Positions 8,345 to 15,530 of a stretch of DNA of 48,600 nt are shown here, piece after piece (positions within the stretch are counted from its first letter, which is position 1; each line of letters begins with the position of its first letter). Source of the stretch: Rhizobacter sp. Root1221 (GTDB taxonomy: Bacteria > Pseudomonadota > Gammaproteobacteria > Burkholderiales > Burkholderiaceae_C); contig NZ_LMDI01000036.1 in assembly GCF_001425785.1 (NCBI RefSeq), positions 1-48,600 on the forward strand, read 5' to 3'. The translations under genes were made by a program, and so were the position numbers. Below the pieces are notes generated by a model, which did not search any database, was not told the origin of the DNA, and was given only the letters and a program-made list of their open reading frames with translations.

Positions 8345-8365
8345 GGGCGGCGCTTCGCGCCGCCC
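8345..8365 (+). terminator. Hairpin after the NAD(P)-binding reductase gene
   Basis: GGGCGGCGC-TTC-GCGCCGCCC gives a perfect nine-base-pair stem 10 bases after the stop codon. It is followed by CCCACGGGG rather than a T-tract. It belongs to the same module family found after other genes in this window. A termination or 3'-end protecting role is likely. Confidence 0.55.
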
Positions 8366-8491
8366 CCACGGGGCACATGCGCCAGCTACGCATCGACAAG
8401 TTCGCTTGCGCCGAAGCGGCTCGCGCGGCTTGGCTCTCGTGTGCACACGGTACACGATCGATTCGGAACGCCTCGATCGTTCAGCGAATTG

Positions 8492-9517
8492 CTAACTCAC
8501 CACACCGGCTGGCTCCAGGAGCGCCGCCAAATGCGGGCCCACGCGCCCGAGTTCATCGTGATTGATGAACCACACATTCATGTTGCGGTACATCGAGTGC
8601 CTGTCCGACTGGCCCTCCGGCACATCTTCGTCGCCACCAATCGTCACGTGCTTTTCCAGCATGCCGCCGGCCCTCATGCCCGCACAATGGTTGATGCGGT
8701 TAATCGCAACCAGCGCTGACCGGCTCTCTGCGAAAAGCACGTGTGTACGCTGCCGGTAGGCATCCAATTGCAACGCCAGGTGCAAGATGGCCGTCAAGCC
8801 GCGTTGGTTCTCGCCATCCGCGTGATGATTCTTGACAGCCCACGCCTTCTCCGCAAGCCTGAGCGTCCTGCCGTTGCGCATGGCGATGTTCTTGCGTTCG
8901 GAAGCGCACATCCCGTGGAGGCGCCCCGTGTCTTCCGAGCGCAAGGCCACGACGGTGTACTTTTCGGGGTCTCGCAACAGCACCGCGATTTCATCGCGGA
9001 AGGCGGATGGTTCTTCCTGCAGTGACGAAGAAATCATGGTGGCCAGATCTTGGTGGTCTGCGTCCAGCCGTTCTCCCTTCAGACGTTCCACACGAAAGCC
9101 TGCGGCCTTCACCTTCACCATGAGATCACGATCGCTTCCGCGCTTGGGTGCGTTGCGAACATCAAAGAGCATTTGCTGCTGTTGCAACACGACACTCGAA
9201 TTGCTGAATCGAGTGGTCAGATTTCGTGCATAGGTGACCAGGCTGTAGCCGGCAAAATCGCTGCCCACCACGATGATCGATTCCAACCGATAGCAGAGCG
9301 ACGCCGCGAGCGTGGCCGCGGAGAGCAGGAGGTTCTGGTTCGTGAGCGCCCTGACGACGATGCGCGTCGCACCATGGTGATCGGCAAAGTCATTGGCATG
9401 CGACAGCAGTTGGTGCAGCGTGACAGGATCGTCCACATACTCGGTTGAAAACTGGCGGACCCTTTCGTTGTCTCCGTCATAGTGAAGTGCAGTTTTTCCG
9501 ATGCAACTCAACAGCAT
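8492..9517 (-). CDS. GNAT-fold acyltransferase resembling beta-lysine N-acetyltransferase AblB
   Basis: A 341-residue protein. The C-terminal half has the layout of a GNAT domain: TVVALRSEDTGRLHGMCASE, a helix LTAILHLALQLDAYRQ, then ARS-like ESRSALVAINRIN and a closing NMNVWF near residue 318. The last motif and the SxALVAINRI segment recall the end of AblB (beta-lysine N-acetyltransferase). The usual acetyl-CoA loop Q/RxxGxG/A is poorly conserved (GENQRGLTA). The N-terminal 160 residues recall the AblB N-domain but are not clearly assigned. Last gene of the lower-GC island; ten bases after the oxygenase gene. It may acylate an amine in the product, but the family call is tentative. Confidence 0.55.
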   Translation of the reverse strand: MLLSCIGKTALHYDGDNERVRQFSTEYVDDPVTLHQLLSHANDFADHHGATRIVVRALTNQNLLLSAATLAASLCYRLESIIVVGSDFAGYSLVTYARNLTTRFSNSSVVLQQQQMLFDVRNAPKRGSDRDLMVKVKAAGFRVERLKGERLDADHQDLATMISSSLQEEPSAFRDEIAVLLRDPEKYTVVALRSEDTGRLHGMCASERKNIAMRNGRTLRLAEKAWAVKNHHADGENQRGLTAILHLALQLDAYRQRTHVLFAESRSALVAINRINHCAGMRAGGMLEKHVTIGGDEDVPEGQSDRHSMYRNMNVWFINHDELGRVGPHLAALLEPAGVVS

Positions 9518-9527
9518 GGTCCGCCGC

Positions 9528-10538
9528 TCACTTCTTGTAGCTGAAGGTCGACTCGATGCGATCGAGGAAGTACTGGCCTGCAGTTGTCGGCCTGTAGCGC
9601 GCCGGGTTGCCTTCCGACACGCAAGTGGGCAAGACACTCAAGTCGGCATCGAAGTTGGGGTCAACGAAAAACGGCAGCGAATAGCGGTCGGCGCCTGAAG
9701 CATTGATCACGCGATGCGGGGTCGCTACCACTCGGTCATTTGACCAGCGCGCCAGCATGTCGCCGATGTTGATCAGAAGCGTGTTCTCGATCATCGGTGC
9801 CGAAATCCAGCGTCCTCGCCTGTTCTGAACCTGTAGTCCGCCCACTTCGTCCTGCGCCAGTATCGTGAGGCACCCGAAGTCGGTGTGCTCACCACACCCG
9901 ACCTGGGAATAGTCGACCTTGCCGGATTGGGGCGGATAGTGCAGTGGCCGCAGCGTCGGCAGCGGCTTGTCGAACTTGGCGTCGAAGAAGGTGTCCGGCA
10001 GGCTGAGTGCAACGGCCATGGCCCGCATCAAGTGCAGCCCGAGATTCATGCATGCGTCAAAGTACTCGACCATGACATCCCGGAACCCGGGAAGCTGCTT
10101 GGGCCACTGATTGCCGCCCCTGAGCGGCAGGCCGAAGTCGGGGTCACTTGGCGAGAGCTCGCGCCCGATATGAAAACCTTCCTTGTAGTCACCTTCGCGG
10201 TAAACGGCCGGGTCGAAGTTCTCGCGCCCGATCTCGAAGTACCCTCTGTGGTTCTTCGAGTTCGTGATGTGAATCTGCGTCTTTCCGTCAATTGGCAGCG
10301 CGAAGAAACGCTGCATTTCTTGAAAGGCGCGGTCGATGAGGGTCGAAGGGATGCCGTGGTTGGCAATGTAGAAGAAGCCGATCTCGGCTGATGCAGCGCC
10401 AATTTGTTGCGCAATTTGCCCGCGCTCCTTGATGCTGCCATTCAAGAAGCGCCCGAAATCGATGACGTCGATCTCATCTGCCACCGATCCATCAGCGCGC
10501 AACCGGCTGTCGATCCACGAATCACGAGATGCCTGCAC
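9528..10538 (-). CDS. Isopenicillin N synthase-like 2-oxoglutarate/Fe(II) oxygenase
   Basis: A 336-residue double-stranded beta-helix enzyme. DIN_N-type residues 23-62 (IDVIDFGRFLNG, GFFYIANHGIP) open the protein. The iron ligands H218, D220 (GEHTDFGCLTIL) and H275 (TPHRV) and the 2OG anchor R285-x-S287 (DRYSLPFF) are all present, so it should be active. The family hydroxylates, desaturates or cyclises small molecules. A GTG start follows the very strong AAGAGGAGA. It sits between the deacetylase-like gene (stop 15 bases before) and the GNAT gene. In this island it is the likely oxidative tailoring enzyme for a type III polyketide, by inference. Confidence 0.9.
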   Translation of the reverse strand: MQASRDSWIDSRLRADGSVADEIDVIDFGRFLNGSIKERGQIAQQIGAASAEIGFFYIANHGIPSTLIDRAFQEMQRFFALPIDGKTQIHITNSKNHRGYFEIGRENFDPAVYREGDYKEGFHIGRELSPSDPDFGLPLRGGNQWPKQLPGFRDVMVEYFDACMNLGLHLMRAMAVALSLPDTFFDAKFDKPLPTLRPLHYPPQSGKVDYSQVGCGEHTDFGCLTILAQDEVGGLQVQNRRGRWISAPMIENTLLINIGDMLARWSNDRVVATPHRVINASGADRYSLPFFVDPNFDADLSVLPTCVSEGNPARYRPTTAGQYFLDRIESTFSYKK

Positions 10539-10553
10539 TTTTCAGCTCTCCTC

Positions 10554-11483
10554 TTAGAAGTTGAACGCGTACCGAGGTGCGTTGGGAACGTCCGACGAAA
10601 CCGCGAACCTCTCGAAGTTCACGGACGTCCGGTGGTAGGTGGCCACATCCTGCGCGGTGGTGCACCAGACACCGGTGCTGTTCTCGCCGTCGGACTTGAG
10701 GATGCGTCGAAGGAGGTTGTCCAACATGGCCATTCGAGTGGCGGTTCCGCATACCCAAGGGTGCAAGGTGATCATCGCCAGACCACCGCTCGACAAGGTG
10801 GCCTGCCATTCGTCGAACCAGTGGTCCATGACATTCCTGGCGGGCCATGGCGGGCTCATGTCGCTTCCGTCGCCGATGAAGAGCATCGAAACCGCATCGT
10901 CGGTAGACCAGCTGACAGGTATTTCCGAGAGGCCCTCGAATGTGTAAGGGTGGTCGTAGCCCATCATCGAGCTGTCGTATTCGATGCCGTGCGCCATCAG
11001 GAGCCCTGGCATTTCCTCGGTGTATTGCCAACACGGTGAGCGATATCCCCGCGGCACCCGACCGGTTTGCTCCTTGAACACCCGGGTCGTTCGATCGAGA
11101 ACCATCGCGTTCTCGTTCGGGCTCAGTTCGGCGACCGGTTCGTGAAAGTATCCATGCAGCCCGATCTCGTGGCCGTGAGACAGCAATGTCGGCAGCAGGC
11201 CCGGGTTCGATGCGGCGACCGCACCGGGTACGAAAAAGCTTGCTCGTACCTGGTGGTGCGCGAGGAGCTCGAGGATGCGCGGCATGCCCACTCGAAGGCC
11301 GAAGCGGCGCATTTCAAGTTCAGCGACGTTGCGAACATTGTTGTTCCGCGTGCGCCACAGCATGGGCGTCTCTTCATCCACGTCGATCGATATGACAAGC
11401 GCGCAGCGCTTCTTGTCCGGCCAGACATACGGCATGGGCGAGGCATGGCGCGGCTGCGCCATGCCCTCAAAGGTGGAAGGCAT
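10554..11483 (-). CDS. Polysaccharide-deacetylase fold hydrolase (PuuE / cyclic-imidase-like)
   Basis: A 309-residue NodB-fold metalloenzyme. SIDVDEE (D34, D36) and HGHEIGLHGYFHE (H105, H110) form the Asp-His-His zinc site; GYRSPCW and a late LHPW complete the active site. The RRFGLRVGMPRILELL pattern and EIPVSWSTDDA belong to the PuuE-like branch, which includes cyclic imide hydrolases and peptidoglycan deacetylases, not chitin deacetylases. No signal peptide, so it should act in the cytoplasm on a small C-N bond rather than on cell wall. An internal ATG at 11462 with GAGGG just upstream is an alternative start. Second gene of the type III PKS island. Confidence 0.85.
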   Translation of the reverse strand: MPSTFEGMAQPRHASPMPYVWPDKKRCALVISIDVDEETPMLWRTRNNNVRNVAELEMRRFGLRVGMPRILELLAHHQVRASFFVPGAVAASNPGLLPTLLSHGHEIGLHGYFHEPVAELSPNENAMVLDRTTRVFKEQTGRVPRGYRSPCWQYTEEMPGLLMAHGIEYDSSMMGYDHPYTFEGLSEIPVSWSTDDAVSMLFIGDGSDMSPPWPARNVMDHWFDEWQATLSSGGLAMITLHPWVCGTATRMAMLDNLLRRILKSDGENSTGVWCTTAQDVATYHRTSVNFERFAVSSDVPNAPRYAFNF

Positions 11484-11552
11484 GGGTTTGAGCGATAAGA
11501 GAGGAAGAGGAGGACTGCGAAGGCGGCAGTACGGCGTTGGCGTGTGAGCGAC

Positions 11553-12632
11553 TTACCAGCGCACCAGCACGAACTCGAAGTTGAATCCCGGGCCGTAGTT
11601 CACTGCCAGGCCATGGGTGCCCGGTGCCGGCCGCTGCTTATTCATGATGGTTTGCAGCAGCACCAGGAGGTTTGCGCTGGAGACGTTGCCGCAGCTTTGC
11701 AGGGTGCTGTGCATCAGGTCCGCAGTGGCTGCGGGCAGGTCCAATGCCTCGACCATCTTCGCGACCGTTTTCGGCCCGCCGGGGTGACATATCCAGGAAC
11801 CAATATCGCTGAGCCGCAGGCGATGCGATGCCAGAAACGCTTCCGCTTCCCTTCGCACATGGGCCCCAATGAAGTCGGATATGTCGTGTGCCATGGTCGG
11901 GTGGTCTCCCTCGGAGAGGGAATCCACGCGTACCAGGGTATGGGTGTTCCTGAGCAGTACGGAGCGCGAAGCCAGGATGGATGGGCCGAGCATCTGCTCG
12001 TTTCTTGCGAGAGGATGGTTCGGGCCGACCAATACCGCTGCCGCGCCTGCATCTCCAAAGAGGCCTATATTGCTCTGCGCATTGATGCTGCAATCTTCCC
12101 AGCGCAAAAATAAACTGATGAGTTCAATTGCGCAAAAAACCACCACGCCACCCGGATACGCACGAAGATAATCGGCTGCACGAGAGATTCCCATCAGTCC
12201 GCCTGCGCATCCCAAACCAAGCAGCGGTGTGCGAATGACGTCGCTGCGCATCTCGAGGTCACTGATGATGCGGACATCTACCGTGGGGCAACTGATCACC
12301 GAAGACGAGGCCAGAATGACGTGGTCGACTTCGGTCGGTGCCAGGCCTGTTGCATCGAGGGCTCGAGCGACAACATTCCTGCCCAAGTCAGTCGCTATCG
12401 ATGTCAGAGCTGAATGTTTGCTCTGCGCGTCGCGAAGTAAACGATAAGCATCCAGCGCAAGCGCAAAATGACGACCCTCGACGGCAACGCCTCGATGCAA
12501 TTTTTCCAGGCGCGCCAACTCGGAAGGGGTCGAAAAGGGTTGATGCCTTTGCTTGACATATTCAATGAGTTCCCGCTTTGCGATGTGGCACCCGGGAAAA
12601 GCGGACTCTACGGAGGCAATACGAATTGTCAT
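11553..12632 (-). CDS. Type III polyketide synthase
   Basis: A 359-residue homodimeric thiolase-fold enzyme of the chalcone/stilbene synthase family. The triad is visible: C142 in GLGCAGG, H283 in ICHPGGPKTV, and N316 in SCGNVSSAN. It condenses acyl-CoA starters with malonyl-CoA, usually giving pyrones, resorcinols or phloroglucinol-type products. The first 110 residues (IASVESAFPGCHIAKRELIEYV) match bacterial members. It is the first gene of a four-gene co-directional set of lower G+C. A 19-base inverted repeat lies 26 bases upstream. The start has no good Shine-Dalgarno; GAAGAA is too close. Starter unit and product cannot be inferred. Confidence 0.92.
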   Translation of the reverse strand: MTIRIASVESAFPGCHIAKRELIEYVKQRHQPFSTPSELARLEKLHRGVAVEGRHFALALDAYRLLRDAQSKHSALTSIATDLGRNVVARALDATGLAPTEVDHVILASSSVISCPTVDVRIISDLEMRSDVIRTPLLGLGCAGGLMGISRAADYLRAYPGGVVVFCAIELISLFLRWEDCSINAQSNIGLFGDAGAAAVLVGPNHPLARNEQMLGPSILASRSVLLRNTHTLVRVDSLSEGDHPTMAHDISDFIGAHVRREAEAFLASHRLRLSDIGSWICHPGGPKTVAKMVEALDLPAATADLMHSTLQSCGNVSSANLLVLLQTIMNKQRPAPGTHGLAVNYGPGFNFEFVLVRW

Positions 12633-12657
12633 TTCTTCGCGTGATGACGCGGGGAGC

Positions 12658-12676
12658 GAATCTGATCAGAAGATTC
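12658..12676. promoter_or_regulatory. Inverted repeat upstream of the type III PKS gene
   Basis: GAATCTGATCAGAAGATTC has perfect GAATCT/AGATTC arms around seven bases and an internal CTGATCAG palindrome. It lies 26-44 bases before the start codon in an AT-rich promoter-like stretch, so it is a candidate operator of the four-gene island. No regulator gene is next to it. Confidence 0.4.
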
Positions 12677-12694
12677 TCTTTCATCAGAAATTAA

Positions 12695-12890
12695 GTGGAA
12701 ACCCCTAACATCAAATGGCGCATGAACCACAGCGCCAGGCGTCGCCAATGGGCTTGGCCCGGCTCACGCAATATCGGCTCGGGCTGGCCGGTCATCGCCG
12801 AGCCGCTGGAGTTCTACACCTGCACACTCGACCACCGCAGCATGCCGCTCAAGGTGCGGCGCTTCACGCCAGCCTCAAGGAAACCGGGCC
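12695..12890 (+). pseudogene. Possible remnant of a plus-strand coding sequence
   Basis: Between the type III PKS promoter and the 3'-end repeat of the next gene, the plus-strand frame holding VIAEPLEFYTCTLDHRSMPL has G/C-rich third positions as in real genes here. It has no credible start, runs into the repeat module, and resembles no family I know. It may be the tail of a gene truncated when the lower-GC island was inserted, or chance. Nothing else is seen in this gap. Confidence 0.2.
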
Positions 12891-12926
12891 GCCCCGAGTT
12901 TCCTTGGACACCCCCACGGGGGGCCC
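12876..12926. terminator. 3'-end hairpin module of the YpfJ-type gene
   Basis: CAAGGAAAC (12876-12884) and GTTTCCTTG (12898-12906) form a perfect nine-base-pair stem around GGGCCGCCCC, followed by CCCCCACGGGGGG. It lies directly after the stop codon of the minus-strand metalloprotease gene. The core recurs at about 6640. It is likely a transcription end or 3' stabiliser belonging to an intergenic repeat family. Confidence 0.5.
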
Positions 12927-13805
12927 TCAGAGCTGACGCGCCTCGAAGGTGTTGCACTGCTGCACGCTGCCTGTGCTCAAGCCCCGCTTGAACCACGTGA
13001 CGCGCTGGGTGCTGGTGCCGTGGGTGAAGGTTTCGGGCTGCACGGTGCCCTGCGACTTGCGCTGCAGCGTGTCGTCGCCGATCTGGGACGCCGCGTTGAG
13101 CGCCTCCTCGACGTCACCTTCCTCGAGGATCTGGCGGGCGGCCTCCGCGTGGTGGGCCCACACGCCGGCGAAACAGTCGGCCTGCAGTTCGAGGCGCACG
13201 CTGAGCGCGTTCTGCTGCGCGGCACTGACCCGGCCGCGCGCGCTGTCCACCTTGTTCGTGATGCCCATCAGGTTCTGCACGTGGTGCCCCACCTCGTGGG
13301 CGATCACGTAGGCCTGGGCGAAGTCGCCCGGCGCGCCGAGCCGGTTGCGCATGGTCTCGTAGAAGCTCAGGTCGATGTAGACCTTCTGGTCTCCTGGGCA
13401 GTAGAACGGCCCCATGGCCGCCTCACCTCGGCCGCAGGCCGTGGGTTCCGCCCCGCGGAAGAGGCGCAGCTTCGGCTCGCGGTAGGTGCCGCCCAGCGCC
13501 TTGAATTGCTCGCGCCACACGTCCTCGGTGTCGGCCAGCACGGTGGAGACGAACCGGGCCATCTGGTCGTCGGCCGGCGGCTTGGTGGCCGGGGCCTGCT
13601 GCACCGCGCCCGGCTGCCCGCCGCCGCTCAGGAGGCCCAGCACCGTGAGCGGGTTGATGCCGAAGATCCAGCCGGCCACGAGCGCGACGGCGATGGTGCC
13701 GAGCCCGATGCCCCGCCCGCCGCCAAACGGCAAGCCGCCTCCGCGGCCTCCGCCCGCACGGGCGTCCTCGACGTTGTCGCTCTCGCGATTGCCTTCCCAC
13801 TTCAT
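12927..13805 (-). CDS. ypfJ: YpfJ/KPN_02809-type neutral zinc metallopeptidase
   Basis: A 292-residue membrane-anchored protein. A Gly/Arg-rich N-terminus (residues 15-35), one membrane helix (about 35-55) and a Pro/Ala linker lead to the peptidase domain with [16 protein letters not shown] (HExxH zinc site) and a downstream [12 protein letters not shown] that supplies the third ligand. This is the standard order of the YpfJ/neutral zinc metallopeptidase family. Substrate and role are not known. ATG follows GAGGAG at good spacing. It lies 25 bases after a 26-codon frame that overlaps the end of the dCMP deaminase gene, so the genes may be co-transcribed. Confidence 0.93.
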   Translation of the reverse strand: MKWEGNRESDNVEDARAGGGRGGGLPFGGGRGIGLGTIAVALVAGWIFGINPLTVLGLLSGGGQPGAVQQAPATKPPADDQMARFVSTVLADTEDVWREQFKALGGTYREPKLRLFRGAEPTACGRGEAAMGPFYCPGDQKVYIDLSFYETMRNRLGAPGDFAQAYVIAHEVGHHVQNLMGITNKVDSARGRVSAAQQNALSVRLELQADCFAGVWAHHAEAARQILEEGDVEEALNAASQIGDDTLQRKSQGTVQPETFTHGTSTQRVTWFKRGLSTGSVQQCNTFEARQL

Positions 13806-13830
13806 GTCTGCTCCTCGGCGGGCGACCGCG

Positions 13831-13911
13831 TCAGGTGAACGGCCGGCTCATGCCGCCCATCTTCTTGTAGTCCTTTTCGACGGATTCGTCACGCGCGGCG
13901 TCACGGCACAC
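13831..13911 (-). CDS. 26-codon frame overlapping the dCMP deaminase stop
   Basis: A GTG-started frame reads [19 protein letters not shown] and ends RPFT. Its third codon positions are almost all G/C, as in real genes of this window, and it fills the gap between the dCMP deaminase and the ypfJ start exactly. It could be a small translationally coupled protein, or the true C-terminus of the deaminase displaced by a frameshift at the G-rich CCTGGGGG run. No family is recognised. Confidence 0.4.
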   Translation of the reverse strand: MCRDAARDESVEKDYKKMGGMSRPFT

Positions 13912-14440
13912 CCCCAGGGCCGCCCGTGGTGCGATCGATGAACTGCGCGAGCTCCGAGGACCAGTCGGCCGACTGGGGCTCGATCTCCGACAGCGCCTCG
14001 ACGGCGATGCCGGCATCGTTCAGCATCTTCGTGGCGGCCGCGTTGACCCGCACCTGATGCGACTTCTTCTCGAGGTAGATCACCTTGCGGATGCCGACCT
14101 GGATGATGGACTGCACGCACTTCGGGCACGGGAACTGGGTGGCGTAGATGGTGAAGCCGGTGAGCGGCAGCACCACGCAGTTCAGGATGGCGTTCATTTC
14201 CGCGTGCACGATGTAGCTGTGCCGCGACTGGTACGGGTCGCTGTCGTCGTCCATCCAGTAGGTGTGGTCCTCGTCCGTGCACCCCCGAGGCAGGCCGTTG
14301 TAGCCCACCCCGGCAATCTTGTTATCGGGGCTCACCACGCACGCGCCATTGCGCTTGCGGGAATCCTTCGATCTGGCGGACGCCAGCAGCGCGACACCCA
14401 TGAACATCGAGTGCCAGCGGATCAACGAACTGTTTTCCAT
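13901..14440 (-). CDS. Deoxycytidylate (dCMP) deaminase family protein
   Basis: A 179-residue zinc deaminase of the ComEB/dCMP deaminase group. The zinc site is complete: H79-A-E81 (YIVHAEMNAIL) and C105/C108 (PCPKC). GACVVSPDNKIAGVGYNGLPRG is the substrate-side loop. The usual reaction is dCMP to dUMP for thymidylate synthesis. The C-terminus ends TTGGPGGVP right after a run of G bases and may be altered by a frameshift (see the overlapping frame). It sits just downstream of the large lux/tox-like cluster on the same strand, 168 bases after its last gene, so a link to that pathway is possible but not shown. Confidence 0.85.
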   Translation of the reverse strand: MENSSLIRWHSMFMGVALLASARSKDSRKRNGACVVSPDNKIAGVGYNGLPRGCTDEDHTYWMDDDSDPYQSRHSYIVHAEMNAILNCVVLPLTGFTIYATQFPCPKCVQSIIQVGIRKVIYLEKKSHQVRVNAAATKMLNDAGIAVEALSEIEPQSADWSSELAQFIDRTTGGPGGVP

Positions 14441-14481
14441 GCGCGTTCCGGGTTTCCTGGGGGTGACGGCGCTTCGTCCCG

Positions 14482-14499
14482 GCTCGCCGCGCGGCGAGC
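14482..14499. other. Perfect 18-base GC palindrome downstream of the large cluster
   Basis: GCTCGCCGCGCGGCGAGC is self-complementary over 18 bases. It lies 110-127 bases after the stop of the last cluster gene and before the dCMP deaminase start. It may help end the cluster transcript or bind a dimeric protein. There is no T-tract. Confidence 0.35.
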
Positions 14500-14608
14500 G
14501 TCCGGCGCATCACGGCCGGATTATCCCCGACGGCCGCACCACGGAGACAGCGGGCCGCCGGCAGGCCCTGGCGCACCGAAGGCCACGCACGGGCCTCCGG
14601 GCTGCCGG

Positions 14609-15481
14609 TCACTGCGCCTTGAAGGTGCCCGTGACAAACACGAAACACCCGGGCAATGGTTGGTCGCCGATCGGCGTGACGTCCTCGATGGCCAGACCTC
14701 CGGCCTCGAGCACCGGGATCACCTGGTCGAGCCGGGGCGCGGCCAGCGGCCGGACCGACCCATAGCCCGCCGCCGTGGGGTAGTCGAACTCGTCGCGCAT
14801 GCGCTGCCACACCTTTTCATGGCCGTACTTCTGCTCCAGGTCCTGCTTCGCCCACGCCATCAGCCGGTCCAGTTCGACCTGGTCCACCACCCCGTCGGGC
14901 TGGGTGGCCCCCAGGATGGCGGAACAACGCAACGACGTGACCGTGGTGATGAACTCCTGGGCCCGGCGGGTTTCATCCGCGCCGCTTGCGCGGGCTTCAA
15001 ACTCCTCCAGCAGGCGCTTGTAGTTGGGCGGAAACGGGTACTCGACGGGCGGCACGTGGAAGTGGCGCATCGACAGGATCCCGCCCGGCACCAGGTACTT
15101 GCGCACCACGGCCAGCGTGGCGAGCCAATCCGACGGGAACGACAGGAAGATGAACGATCCGTGCCCCAGGATGACGTCGAAGGCCTGATCGCAGGACCGC
15201 TGGTACACGCGCCAGTCACCGTTGATCGATTCGAACGCCCCCTCCACGAGCTCCTTGTAGGCAGCGAGGCCCACTGCCCGCAGTTCCATCACCACGACTC
15301 GCGCGGCGCCCAGTTGCAGCGCCATGTCGACCAGCTCCGGTGTCATCCCGAGGATGAGCACGCGGGGCTTGGCGAACCGCTTCTTGATCTGCGCCGTCAT
15401 GTAGGCCAGGTCCGGCGCGCCGGGCCGGATCGGCTCCGTCGTCAGTTCCCAGGAATCCAGTGTGCGCTCGACAGAATCCAT
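14609..15481 (-). CDS. Class I SAM-dependent methyltransferase-like protein (last cluster gene)
   Basis: A 290-residue protein with a Rossmann methyltransferase core. RVLILGMTPELVDMALQLGA (about residues 45-64) is a degenerate motif I, VVVMELR carries the acidic ribose-binding residue, and DVILGHGSFIFLSF is motif IV. LVPGGILSMRHFHVPP is the post-motif strand. Motif I lacks the usual GxGxG, so SAM binding is likely but unproven. ATG is preceded by AAGGAG. The helical C-terminal third (RLMAWAKQDLEQKYG) is not assigned. It is the last gene of the co-directional cluster, 49 bases after the decarboxylase gene, and probably methylates the small-molecule product. Confidence 0.7.
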   Translation of the reverse strand: MDSVERTLDSWELTTEPIRPGAPDLAYMTAQIKKRFAKPRVLILGMTPELVDMALQLGAARVVVMELRAVGLAAYKELVEGAFESINGDWRVYQRSCDQAFDVILGHGSFIFLSFPSDWLATLAVVRKYLVPGGILSMRHFHVPPVEYPFPPNYKRLLEEFEARASGADETRRAQEFITTVTSLRCSAILGATQPDGVVDQVELDRLMAWAKQDLEQKYGHEKVWQRMRDEFDYPTAAGYGSVRPLAAPRLDQVIPVLEAGGLAIEDVTPIGDQPLPGCFVFVTGTFKAQ

Positions 15482-15530
15482 CTTTTTCTCCTTCACCTCG
15501 TTGTTGAACACCAAGAAACCACAGGCTCGC

